64,000 bases of DNA, from assembly GCF_021432385.1 (NCBI RefSeq), contig NZ_JAEACT010000002.1:628016-692015 (forward strand), written 5' to 3'. This DNA is from Clostridium hydrogenum. GTDB taxonomy: Bacteria; Bacillota; Clostridia; Clostridiales; Clostridiaceae. The notes beneath the pieces are model-generated. The model had not been told where the DNA came from and did not search any database. It saw only the letters and a list, made by a program, of their open reading frames with translations. The translations under genes and the position numbers were made by a program. Positions within the stretch are counted from its first letter, which is position 1; every line of letters begins with the position of its first letter. Shown piece by piece: positions 25,551 through 33,286 of the stretch.

Positions 25551-26234
25551 CTATTCCGTTATAAATAAATTGTCTAATACATCCAAACCTATTTTATGAA
25601 CCGAGCTAGCTTCTTTGTACATGCTTTCGTAAAAATCAATGCTAATTTTTCTACGTTTTTCTGCAATTTCCTTTGCACGGCTAGTAAAAAACTTATCATA
25701 TATATTCTTTAACTCCCAATTATATCCTTTGAAAAATGATGGCTGTTCATCACCATTCCCATCAAGAACATTTCCATTATCATCGACAGAATACAAGGGT
25801 TCTGAAACAATTCCTCCGTAAGCCATAGTTCTAGCTATACCCACAGCTCCCGTAACATCTAATTTATCTGCATCAAATAAAATTTTGGCTTCTATTGTCT
25901 TAGGCAAATTGTCACTTCTATATGTATGGGTGAATATACATTCTTTAACATGATTTGCTTTACCCTCACTCCATCCCTCTTCACATAAATACTTATATGC
26001 CATATCAGCCCCAACAACAGCATGGCTACACTTTTGATTCTTAAACTGAGTTTCTCGACCAATATCATGTAAAAGGCATGCAGCAATTAACACGTCCATA
26101 TCAACCTTGTAATCCTTGGCTATATCCAAAGCATAATACAATACACGATAAATATGCTGACAATCATGTGCACCATCATTCATCATGTAAGTAAGCATAT
26201 GCTTTTCAATTTTTAAATACATTCCTTTTTCCAT
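25551..26234 (-). CDS. HD-domain phosphohydrolase (paralog 2), SOS-box upstream
   Basis: A 227-aa paralog of the 22765-23445 gene with the same catalytic residues (HDCQHIYRV, LLHDIGRE, LFDADKLD). ATG at 26234, 8 bp after AAGAAG. Unlike copy 1 it has a LexA-type box, CGAACATTTGTTCG, just downstream of a good promoter. So this copy is probably induced by DNA damage, perhaps for nucleotide-pool cleaning; the substrate is unknown. Confidence 0.8.
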   Translation of the reverse strand: MEKGMYLKIEKHMLTYMMNDGAHDCQHIYRVLYYALDIAKDYKVDMDVLIAACLLHDIGRETQFKNQKCSHAVVGADMAYKYLCEEGWSEGKANHVKECIFTHTYRSDNLPKTIEAKILFDADKLDVTGAVGIARTMAYGGIVSEPLYSVDDNGNVLDGNGDEQPSFFKGYNWELKNIYDKFFTSRAKEIAEKRRKISIDFYESMYKEASSVHKIGLDVLDNLFITE

Positions 26235-26262
26235 ATGTAACACTTCTTTTTATATTTATTTT

Positions 26263-26276
26263 CGAACATTTGTTCG
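26263..26276. promoter_or_regulatory. LexA/SOS box
   Basis: CGAACATTTGTTCG, a perfect palindrome fitting the Gram-positive LexA (DinR) pattern CGAAC-N4-GTTCG. It lies 29 bp upstream of the second HD gene and 11 bp downstream of its -10. Confidence 0.7.
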
Positions 26277-26287
26277 CAATATACTTT

Positions 26288-26316
26288 ATTATATATCATA
26301 TAAAACTTAAAATCAA
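26288..26316 (-). promoter_or_regulatory. Promoter of HD paralog 2
   Basis: Minus strand TTGATT (26316-26311), 17 bp, TATAAT (26293-26288). Followed by the LexA box around +1. Confidence 0.6.
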
Positions 26317-26381
26317 TAATTATTATACCATTTTTTACCTCATTTCTTATTAACTTCACTGTTATAAAAATCTTCATGCCT

Positions 26382-26408
26382 AAAATTCCGTAGGCACGGA
26401 GGATTTTT
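26382..26408. repeat. Family-E short hairpin, copy E1
   Basis: AAAATTCCGT-AGGC-ACGGAGGATTTT, a short palindrome also found at 30866-30893 and 57523-57550. Here it sits beside a second hairpin with GCGAAG. Confidence 0.6.
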
Positions 26409-26424
26409 TTCTTGAACTACCGCG

Positions 26425-26458
26425 GGAGCGAAGCATTGTTACTTCGCTCCTTTCTTTA
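26425..26458. terminator. Hairpin terminator
   Basis: GGAGCGAA-GCATTGTTAC-TTCGCTCC then TTTCTTT. Shares sequence with the hairpin at 7873-7914. It lies between genes at 26481 and 26234, both on the minus strand, where it may terminate the upstream gene. Confidence 0.5.
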
Positions 26459-26480
26459 ATCATGATTATGCTGATTAATA

Positions 26481-26795
26481 TTATATTTGCATATGTCCAA
26501 ATCCCACCATAACAAATATAATTGCTAAACCAACTACTGCTGCAATTATAGCTCTTTTGTGCCTTAGCTCTCTAAATCTTATAGCCGCATTAACATCCAT
26601 ATAAAATTTTCCACGTTCACATTCAATAAAAACCCCTCTATTAACCATCCTGTCAAATACATGATGTCCCATAATTCCACGGTTGTTCATAGAAATTGCA
26701 TGTTCCGCATCAATCGCACCTAGATCACTAAATAATTTCATATATTTATTTTGCTTAATAACAGTGGCAAAACCAGTCGATGAATTTACAGACAT
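26481..26795 (-). CDS. Hypothetical membrane-anchored protein (104 aa)
   Basis: Not recognised. The N-terminal 75 residues are soluble: YMKLFSDLGAIDAEHAISMN then a strand-turn (GVFIECERGKFYMDVNAAIR) that resembles a winged-helix wing. A single C-terminal membrane segment follows (about residues 82-99, AIIAAVVGLAIIFVMVGF). So a cytoplasmic domain tethered by a C-terminal tail anchor. No clear ribosome binding site other than a weak GGGGTG. No operon partner. Confidence 0.5.
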   Translation of the reverse strand: MSVNSSTGFATVIKQNKYMKLFSDLGAIDAEHAISMNNRGIMGHHVFDRMVNRGVFIECERGKFYMDVNAAIRFRELRHKRAIIAAVVGLAIIFVMVGFGHMQI

Positions 26796-26989
26796 ATATA
26801 CATCACACCCCTAATCCAGTATTTTTATTATACTGTAGCAATTTTATATGTACATATTCAAGTTACTTTCGTCACTATTTTAAGTGAAACAAGTGTCATA
26901 TTTTTAAAATTATGTTATAATAACCATTATTAAAAAACTATACCCCAATAAACATATATATACAATTTAGAACATTAAAATCTCAAATT

Positions 26990-27436
26990 CCAAGTTTATC
27001 CTGACAGCAATATTTTTCAATTCACAGTTCACGATGCACAATTCACAATGAAGGAGGATTTTCCTCCGCTTTGCTGCAGAAAATCTTAAAACTTATTTTT
27101 TTATTGCTTACGCAATAGCACCATTTATGGTACTAGGCGGAGCTTATAATTTAAGATTTTTCTCACGAAAGTTTATTAATATACAAAGTTTTATTTCACT
27201 ACTATTGAAAGTACGTATACTAAGTTAAATAGCCTACATGGGCTTTACGCCAAAACCCCTAGGCAAGGCTTGATAATACGCATACATTTTTGTTTGCTAA
27301 ATTTGAAATTAATATGCATAGGTTCATGAATTTACATGGGCTAAAGCCCAAACCCCTAGTATGTGTATCCTTCATTGTGCATTGTGAACTGTGAATTGTG
27401 AATTGAAAATATTAGCATAAGGATACATTCGGTATT
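26990..27436. repeat. Family-B repeat, copy B3, interrupted by a family-C element
   Basis: Left part 26990-27172 has TTCACAATTCACAATG-type heptads, GATTTTCCTCCGC..GCAGAAAATC and TTTATTGCTTACGCAATAGC. The right part resumes at about 27367 with TATCCTTCATTGTGCATTGT and TGTGAAC/TGTGAAT heptads. The intervening ~190 bp is absent from other copies. Together they fill the 26796-27537 gap, in which I see no gene. Confidence 0.75.
27173..27366. repeat. Family-C element, copy C1, nested
   Basis: Contains two copies of the motif GGGGTTTGGGCTTTAGCCCA (one diverged) read on the minus strand, about 100 bp apart as direct repeats. The other copy, in reverse orientation, is at 28556-28690. It interrupts the family-B element B3. 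Confidence 0.65.
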
Positions 27437-27537
27437 TACAATTTCAATATTTTAGGTTGTCTATCTTTAGTAACCCATATTACATAACAAGAATACTTTA
27501 AAATATGATTTTAAGGAAGGTAAGGTGATTATATTTA

Positions 27538-27840
27538 ATGAAAAAAGAAAAGATAAAGATAGAAGAGCAAGCAGAACTTTTATTAAACGAGTTTAAAGAA
27601 AAGTATGAGCCTAAAAACCAAATTATTGATAGAATTATATTGAATGGACAAAATCAATTGAGCAAAGGTCAAATCCCCCAAGTTGTTTTAAAACATGTAG
27701 TTGGTGGCGTTTACCAGGCAGTTTTTATCGAAAAAATCACTGTTGGAAATAGTGCAGGTGAAGTATTAGAAAAAATGGATAAGCTTTCAAGGTCAAATGG
27801 TTGGTTGAATTTTGGAACTTTATTTAATATGCGTTTTTAA
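27538..27840 (+). CDS. Hypothetical protein (100 aa)
   Basis: Not recognised. An N-terminal amphipathic, charged helix (IKIEEQAELLLNEFKEKYEP) precedes a compact mixed part with VVLKHVVGGVYQAVFIEKIT and ends in WLNFGTLFNMRF. No signal peptide or membrane segment. Start after AAGGTAAGGTG. A hairpin terminator follows, so monocistronic. Confidence 0.55.
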   Translation: MKKEKIKIEEQAELLLNEFKEKYEPKNQIIDRIILNGQNQLSKGQIPQVVLKHVVGGVYQAVFIEKITVGNSAGEVLEKMDKLSRSNGWLNFGTLFNMRF

Positions 27841-27864
27841 ATACCATACAATTTTATAATACAT

Positions 27865-27899
27865 AATTTGGCTAATTTTTTATGAAAATTAGCCAAATT
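27865..27899 (+). terminator. Terminator after the 100-aa gene
   Basis: Stem AATTTGGCTAATTTT / AAAATTAGCCAAATT, loop TTATG; perfect 15-bp stem. Confidence 0.7.
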
Positions 27900-27974
27900 T
27901 ACTTAAAAAATAAATTTACATTCATAAAGCTTATCTTTTCTATCCAAATCAAATTTTCAGTTTCTATTTTAAAC

Positions 27975-27991
27975 TTTGACTTTCTTTGACT
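27975..27991 (-). promoter_or_regulatory. CtsR operator of hsp18
   Basis: On the minus strand AGTCAAA-GAA-AGTCAAA, a perfect match to the CtsR heptad pair RGTCAAA-NAN-RGTCAAA. It covers the -35 and spacer of the hsp18 promoter. Confidence 0.8.
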
Positions 27992-28004
27992 TTCGATTTA
28001 TTAT
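27976..28004 (+). promoter_or_regulatory. hsp18 promoter
   Basis: TTGACT (27976-27981), 17 bp, TATTAT (27999-28004). A second dyad, GATAAAGCACTT..AAAGTACTTTATC (28018-28052), lies in the 5' UTR. Confidence 0.65.
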
Positions 28005-28109
28005 TTAAGTGTAGTAAAGATAAAGCACTTAACAAAGACAAAGTACTTTATCCATAATAAAATAAATACTAAATTTAAATATAAATCAAATTATTAGGAG
28101 GTTGTTAAC

Positions 28110-28556
28110 ATGTTTGGAATGGTTCCTTTTAAAAGAAATAACAATAGTGTATCAAAAAGAGGTGATTATTTCGAAGATTTCTTTAATAACTTTTTCTCAG
28201 ACGATTTCTTTGCACCAACAATATTCAATAACAACAGTTTTAAAGTAGACGTTAAAGAAGATGACAACCAATATTTAGTTGAGGCTGATCTTCCAGGAAT
28301 GAAAAAAGATAATATTTCTCTTGATTATGAAAATAATTACTTAACTATATCCGCAAAAAAAGAAGATGTATTAGAAGATAAACAAGAAAACTACGTAAGA
28401 CGTGAAAGAAACTATGGCGAATTCAAAAGAAGCTTTTATGTAGATAATGTTGATGAAAATAAAGTTGATGCTTCATTTACAGATGGAGTATTAAGAATAA
28501 CTCTCCCCAAAAAACAAAAAGGCAAAGAAGATAGAAGAAAAATAGATATACACTAA
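28110..28556 (+). CDS. hsp18: Small heat-shock protein, Hsp18/Hsp20 family
   Basis: A 148-aa alpha-crystallin-domain chaperone: short N-terminal arm (MFGMVPFKRNNNSVSKRGDY), crystallin domain about residues 40-140 with VDVKEDDNQYLVEADLPGMK, GEFKRSFYVDNVDENKVDAS, and the C-terminal GVLRITLPKKQ motif. It holds unfolded proteins during stress and matches the clostridial Hsp18 group closely. AGGAGG before the ATG. Controlled by a CtsR box at the promoter. Ends at a strong terminator after a family-C repeat. Confidence 0.9.
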   Translation: MFGMVPFKRNNNSVSKRGDYFEDFFNNFFSDDFFAPTIFNNNSFKVDVKEDDNQYLVEADLPGMKKDNISLDYENNYLTISAKKEDVLEDKQENYVRRERNYGEFKRSFYVDNVDENKVDASFTDGVLRITLPKKQKGKEDRRKIDIH

Positions 28557-28690
28557 CAAGGGGCTTGGGCTTTAGCCCATCTAAGTTCATGAACTCTTTA
28601 CTACTAATTTCAAATGAACCAAGCAAAAATATATTCCCATTACTAAACTTAGCCTAGGGGTTTGGGCTTTAGCCCATATAAATTCATAAA
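28556..28690. repeat. Family-C element, copy C2
   Basis: Two direct copies of GGGGYTTGGGCTTTAGCCCA about 110 bp apart, each with the palindrome GGGCTTTAGCCC, around a centre with ACTAATTTCAAAT. Same element as 27173-27366 in the other orientation. Starts at the hsp18 stop. Confidence 0.65.
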
Positions 28691-28700
28691 CATTTTAAAT

Positions 28701-28750
28701 ACAGCACTTTGATTCCCCCTATAACATCAAAGTGCTGTATTTATTTTTTT
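28701..28750 (+). terminator. hsp18 terminator
   Basis: Stem ACAGCACTTTGAT / ATCAAAGTGCTGT, then a T run. Perfect 13-bp stem. Confidence 0.85.
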
Positions 28751-28839
28751 ATAATAGCATAAACTATCTTATAGATAAACCACCTTGAAACTTGAAATTG
28801 CAAATATCAAGTTTATTCTGGCAAATTACAATTTTTAGA

Positions 28840-29056
28840 GCAGAGTACAAAGTACAAAGTACAGAGTACAATGAAGGATGATTTACCTTTCGTTTTACTC
28901 AGGTAAATCTTAAACTTAAATGGTGTCAGCTTCGCTGAGCGCCATCAATGGCGCGATTGCGCAGCAATAAAGAAAATAAGTTTTCAGATTTTTTCGCAGC
29001 GATAGTGGAGAAAAATCCTCCTTCATTGTACTTTGTACTTTGTACTCTGTACTTTG
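28840..29056. repeat. Family-B multi-hairpin repeat, copy B4
   Basis: Heptad ends CAGAGTACAAAGTACAAAGT and TTGTACTTTGTACTTTGTAC. Hairpins GATTTACC/GGTAAATC, GGTGTCAGCTTC..GAGCGCCATC, and GATTTTTTCGC..GGAGAAAAATC. No gene is seen between it and gapN. Confidence 0.8.
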
Positions 29057-29214
29057 GCTTCTCCTCGACAAATTGTACTTTATCATTTTTATTTTTTACT
29101 TATCGCTCTTATTATTAAAAAATACTCTTGCAATTTTTTTTAATAGTAGTAATATGTAATTATACAATAATACGTATTAGGAAATAATTATTATTTATAG
29201 AGGTGATGTAATTT

Positions 29215-30669
29215 ATGTTTGAAAATATATCTAAGGATAAAATATATAAGAACTTATTTAACGGTAAATGGATTGATGCAAAAAATAAAAATGTAATAGA
29301 AATTTATTCTCCTTCTAATGATACTCTTATAGGTAAACTTCAAGCTCTTTCTAAGGAAGAAGTAGATGAAGTTTTTAAAAATGCTAATATTGCTCAAAAA
29401 ACTTGGGCTGAAACTCCTGTAAATGAACGTGCTAAAATACTTCACAAAGCAGCTGATTTACTAGAAGAAAATGCAGATGAACTTTCAAAAATCTTATCAG
29501 CTGAAATATCAAAGGATTTGGATTCATCCTTATCAGAAGTTATAAGAACTGCTGATTTTATAAGATTTACAGCTGATGAAGGAATGCATCTTGAAGGTGA
29601 AACTATAGGTTCTGATAATTTTCCTGGCTTCAAGAAAAACAAGGTATCTTTAGTAACTAGAGTTCCTTTAGGTGTTGTTCTTGCCATATCACCATTTAAT
29701 TATCCAGTTAATTTATCCGCTTCAAAAATTGCTCCTGCCTTAATTGGTGGTAATAGTGTTGTATTAAAACCTCCTACTAATGGTGCGATTAGTGCACTCC
29801 ATTTAGCTGAAATTTTCAATGCCGCTGGACTTCCTGCTGGAGTTTTAAATACGGTAACAGGAAAAGGCTCTGAAATAGGTGATTATTTAGTAACTCATAA
29901 GCTTGTTAACTTCATAAACTTTACAGGAAGTACAGAAGTAGGAAAACATATAGCAAAAATCTCCGAAATGGTTCCTATGCTTATGGAGCTTGGAGGAAAA
30001 GATGCTGCAATTGTTCTTCCTGATGCTGATCTTGAAGAAGCCGCTAGTAATATAGTTTCAGGAGCATATGGCTATTCTGGTCAAAGATGCACTGCCGTAA
30101 AAAGAGTACTTGTTTTAGATGAAGTAGCAGATAAACTAACAAATCTTATTGCAGAAAAAGTTAATAAATTGAAAGTTGGCAAACCAGAAGATGGAGGAAA
30201 AATAACTCCACTTATAAATAACAAGTCAGCTGATTATGTTCAAGAATTAATTGATGATGCAATAAATAAAGGTGCAAAATTAATTGCAGGAAATAAGCGC
30301 GAAAAAAACTTAGTTTATCCTACATTATTTGACCATGTTACAACAGATATGAGACTTGCTTGGGAGGAACCTTTTGGTCCTGTACTTCCTATAATACGTG
30401 TAAAAAATATTGACGAAGCAATTAAAATATCTAATGAATCCGAATATGGACTTCAAGCTTCAATTTTCACTAAAAATATGGATGATGCTTTTTACATTGC
30501 TGGAAAGCTTGAAGTTGGAACTGTTCAAATTAACAACAAACCTGAAAGAGGACCAGATCATTTCCCATTCCAAGGTGTAAAATCTTCTGGTATAGGCAGT
30601 CAGGGAATACGTTACAGCATCGAAGCCATGACAAGACTTAAAGCAGTCGTATTAAATCTTGCGAAGTAA
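29215..30669 (+). CDS. gapN: NADP-dependent non-phosphorylating glyceraldehyde-3-phosphate dehydrogenase
   Basis: A 484-aa aldehyde dehydrogenase of the GapN branch. Catalytic Cys292 in GQRCTAVKR, general base Glu258 in LMELGGKDA, Asn162 in SPFNYPVN, and cofactor GSTEVG. It oxidises G3P directly to 3-phosphoglycerate, making NADPH and bypassing phosphoglycerate kinase, the usual role in many clostridia. Start after AGAGGTGATG. Its last codons, GCG AAG and stop TAA, form one end of a family-A palindrome, so the repeat fixes the C-terminus (LAK). Confidence 0.9.
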   Translation: MFENISKDKIYKNLFNGKWIDAKNKNVIEIYSPSNDTLIGKLQALSKEEVDEVFKNANIAQKTWAETPVNERAKILHKAADLLEENADELSKILSAEISKDLDSSLSEVIRTADFIRFTADEGMHLEGETIGSDNFPGFKKNKVSLVTRVPLGVVLAISPFNYPVNLSASKIAPALIGGNSVVLKPPTNGAISALHLAEIFNAAGLPAGVLNTVTGKGSEIGDYLVTHKLVNFINFTGSTEVGKHIAKISEMVPMLMELGGKDAAIVLPDADLEEAASNIVSGAYGYSGQRCTAVKRVLVLDEVADKLTNLIAEKVNKLKVGKPEDGGKITPLINNKSADYVQELIDDAINKGAKLIAGNKREKNLVYPTLFDHVTTDMRLAWEEPFGPVLPIIRVKNIDEAIKISNESEYGLQASIFTKNMDDAFYIAGKLEVGTVQINNKPERGPDHFPFQGVKSSGIGSQGIRYSIEAMTRLKAVVLNLAK

Positions 30670-30848
30670 GAGCATTCTGGAACATTAAATAGCATTAATA
30701 AATCTAAGAGGAAAATTCTCAAAATCCTAAGAACTTTCAATAACTCACTAACGTTCAAACAGATTGAAAGTTCTAAGTCTTTTAAGAATTTTCCTCTAAG
30801 ATTTATAAGATGCTATTTAAATCGTTCCAAAACGCTCTTACTTCGCAA
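30659..30848 (+). repeat. Family-A palindrome, copy A2, overlapping the gapN stop
   Basis: Ends are perfectly inverted: TTGCGAAGTAAGAGC at 30659 and GCTCTTACTTCGCAA at 30848. The left end is gapN's last codons and stop. Inner arms pair AATCTAAGAGGAAAATTCT with AGAATTTTCCTCTAAGATT. Core (30733-30772) is TTTCAATAACTCACTAACG and CAAACAGATTGAAA. Same orientation as gapN. Confidence 0.9.
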
Positions 30849-30865
30849 TTACAGTGGTTTAAGGT

Positions 30866-30893
30866 AAAAATTCCTCCGTGCCTACGGAATTTT
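30866..30893. repeat. Family-E short hairpin, copy E2
   Basis: AAAAATTCCTCCGT-GCCT-ACGGAATTTT. Beside A2. Confidence 0.6.
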
Positions 30894-30961
30894 GAGATAT
30901 TTTAACAAATAGTATATTAAAAGGATCTAATTGGTACATTAACTGATCAACTTATTTAAAC

Positions 30962-31282
30962 ATTGTACGGAAATAAAGATGCAGTGAAATTATCAAAATA
31001 ACATGGGACAGGTGCATTAAAAAAATGATGTGGTATACGAGTGTCGAAAAAATATTTTAAATAAAATTGTATAAAACTTAGTGGGGAATTTTTTGAAAAC
31101 TTTAGAACTTTCAATTGTTTGAGCTTCCCCTCAGCGAGTTATTGAAAGTTCTTAAGTTTTCGAAAAATTTGCCACTTAGTTTTATTAATTTTATTTAAGA
31201 TTTTGAGATACTCGTAGACCACATTATTTTTAATGTACCTGTCCCATGTTATTTGATTTTGCACTACACTTTGCTTCACAAT
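30962..31282 (-). repeat. Family-A palindrome, copy A3 (long form)
   Basis: Long inverted arms: AACATGGGACAGGTGCATTA / AATGTACCTGTCCCATGTT, GTATACGAGTGTCG / GAGATACTCGTAGACC. Core at about 31106-31147 reads on the minus strand TTTCAATAACTCGCTGA then GCTCAAACAATTGAAA. It begins 24 bp after the stop of the histidine kinase at 31305. Same orientation as that gene. Near-identical to A5 and A7. Confidence 0.9.
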
Positions 31283-31304
31283 ATTTAACCGTACTCTGAA
31301 TTTA

Positions 31305-33077
31305 TCATTCTACTATTGGATACCATACATTTACTACTGTTCCAATTCCATATTCACTAGAATATTCAACTCCATATTCATTACCATAGGTTAATTTTAT
31401 CCTTGCATTAACATTAAATATCCCATATCCTAAAAAGTCCTTATCTACGTTGTTAGTATTTTGAATCATGGCATTTATTTCTTTTAACTTATCCTCTCTG
31501 ATTCCTACTCCATTATCTTCAACTATAAAGTTCAATTTATTATCTTTAATTTGCCCTTTAATATGAATCCTGCCCTTTCCCCTTTTTTCTTTTATACCGT
31601 GATATATGGCATTTTCCACCAATGGCTGCAATGTTATTTTTAATACTTTTAAATTCATTATTTCTTCCGGTATATCTATCTCATAATTAAGTTTATCTTC
31701 ATATCTAATTTTTTGAATTGCAAGATAGCTTTTTACATGCTCTATTTCTTGTTTAACCTTAATAATTTCAGCACCGCTATTTAAGCCAATTCTTAAGATG
31801 TTACTTAAATTATTAACCATAAATACAACATCTGATGCGTTATGTTCCTGCGCCATCCATTGTATTGTATCAAGCGTATTATATAAAAAATGAGGTTTTA
31901 TTTGAGCATGCAATATCTCTATTTCTGCCTTTCTTTTTTTCTTTTCTTGTATTTGAACAAGCCCTATTAACTTTTTAATTTCTTTTACCATATGGTTAAA
32001 TGCTCTTCCAAGCTCGCCCACTTCATCATCATACTTTTGAGTAAAATATATATCAAATTCTCCTTGTTCCGTTTTTTTCATGAGTCCCTTTAATTCAGTT
32101 ATTGGATTTACTATAGACTTTGTAAAAAATATAGCAAGCAGTTCAGCCGTTATAAGTGTAATTACTGCAATAGCAAAGGAGGCATATTTTATATTTTTAA
32201 TTATCCTTTGTACCCCTTCTATAGGAAAAACTCCTACTGTTCTCCATTTCGTATATGATGAATTTACACTCATAATTTCATATTCATTTCCTTTTATATT
32301 TTTAATTAAAATTTTATCCTTTAAGTCTTCTATCCAATTATCCTCTATTCTATAAACCACTTTATTTACAGGGGAATATATTATCTTACCATTATTGTCC
32401 ACAATATATACAAATCCATTTTGTCCAGGCTTTGCATTTTCAATAACGCCCTTTATGACATTAACTTTTATATCTGCTAGTATTACACCAATACACTTAT
32501 TAGTTTCCTTGTCTATTATGGCTTTAGATATAGATACTACATCATCTTCGGGATATTGAAAAACATTGTTAATATTTCTTCCGATGGGCCTATTAAATAT
32601 TTGCAGCGTCTCAGGATTTCTTGCTGCCTTTATGTACCATTCCTCGTTTGTTAGCGGATCTCTTGATATTCTGTACATTATATCACTAACGTAAGTATCC
32701 TTGCTAGATACAACCATTATACCTTCTATCTCTGGATGCAAGCTTGAAAACTTTAATATAGTTCTACTTGCCTCATCTTCAACAGCTTCATTGGTAGTTT
32801 CCAAACCTATAAATTTCAATATTCTAGGGTCATCTGATAAATATGTCATTATATTCTCATTACCCTTTATGTAAAAATCAACATTATTACTTATCTGCTG
32901 TATCATCTGCCTTGTATTTGCATTTTGCTCACTACTCATTGATTTCTTATACATTAAATTTCCAAGGGTCGTTATAGTAACGGTAGGTATTAGTATTACC
33001 ATTAAAAAATATACCGCAAGCTTATTTCCTATTTTACCGTTTAAAAATAATTTCTTAATAGTATCCAATGCATCCAC
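31305..33077 (-). CDS. YesM-type sensor histidine kinase
   Basis: A 590-aa membrane kinase: TM about residues 18-38, an extracellular sensing domain (about 40-295, dCache-like), TM about 297-317, HAMP about 320-370 and the His_kinase domain with PHFLYNTLDTIQWM (His about 396). The HATPase follows with ENAIYHGIKEKRGKG (N-box about 490) and VEDNGVGI. Partner of the YesN-type regulator at 39425. Placed at the far end of the sugar ABC cluster, after family-A copy A4, so it likely senses the transported sugar or its binding proteins. Confidence 0.9.
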   Translation of the reverse strand: MDALDTIKKLFLNGKIGNKLAVYFLMVILIPTVTITTLGNLMYKKSMSSEQNANTRQMIQQISNNVDFYIKGNENIMTYLSDDPRILKFIGLETTNEAVEDEASRTILKFSSLHPEIEGIMVVSSKDTYVSDIMYRISRDPLTNEEWYIKAARNPETLQIFNRPIGRNINNVFQYPEDDVVSISKAIIDKETNKCIGVILADIKVNVIKGVIENAKPGQNGFVYIVDNNGKIIYSPVNKVVYRIEDNWIEDLKDKILIKNIKGNEYEIMSVNSSYTKWRTVGVFPIEGVQRIIKNIKYASFAIAVITLITAELLAIFFTKSIVNPITELKGLMKKTEQGEFDIYFTQKYDDEVGELGRAFNHMVKEIKKLIGLVQIQEKKKRKAEIEILHAQIKPHFLYNTLDTIQWMAQEHNASDVVFMVNNLSNILRIGLNSGAEIIKVKQEIEHVKSYLAIQKIRYEDKLNYEIDIPEEIMNLKVLKITLQPLVENAIYHGIKEKRGKGRIHIKGQIKDNKLNFIVEDNGVGIREDKLKEINAMIQNTNNVDKDFLGYGIFNVNARIKLTYGNEYGVEYSSEYGIGTVVNVWYPIVE

Positions 33078-33096
33078 CTTCCCTTAACCCCCGTTT

Positions 33097-33286
33097 ATGT
33101 GAAGCAATAATGTTGCAGTACTATTTAAATAAATATCAATAAATCTTAGGAGGTAATTGTTAAAAGGCTTAGAAGTTTAAATTGTCTGAGCGTCCAGCGA
33201 GTTATTGAAACTTCTTAGCCTTTTAACAATTAGCTTCTTAGATTTATGATATTTATTTAATGTTCTGCAACATTATTGCTTCACAA
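33097..33286 (-). repeat. Family-A palindrome, copy A4, overlapping the yjfF-like stop
   Basis: Perfect 21-bp inverted ends (TGTGAAGCAATAATGTTGCA + G). The right end is the last codons and stop of the permease gene ending at 33273 (GTG AAG CAA TAA). Inner arms include AATTGTTAAAAGGCT / AGCCTTTTAACAATT. The core on the minus strand reads TTTCAATAACTCGCTGG then CTCAGACAATTTAAA. Same orientation as that gene. Confidence 0.9.
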
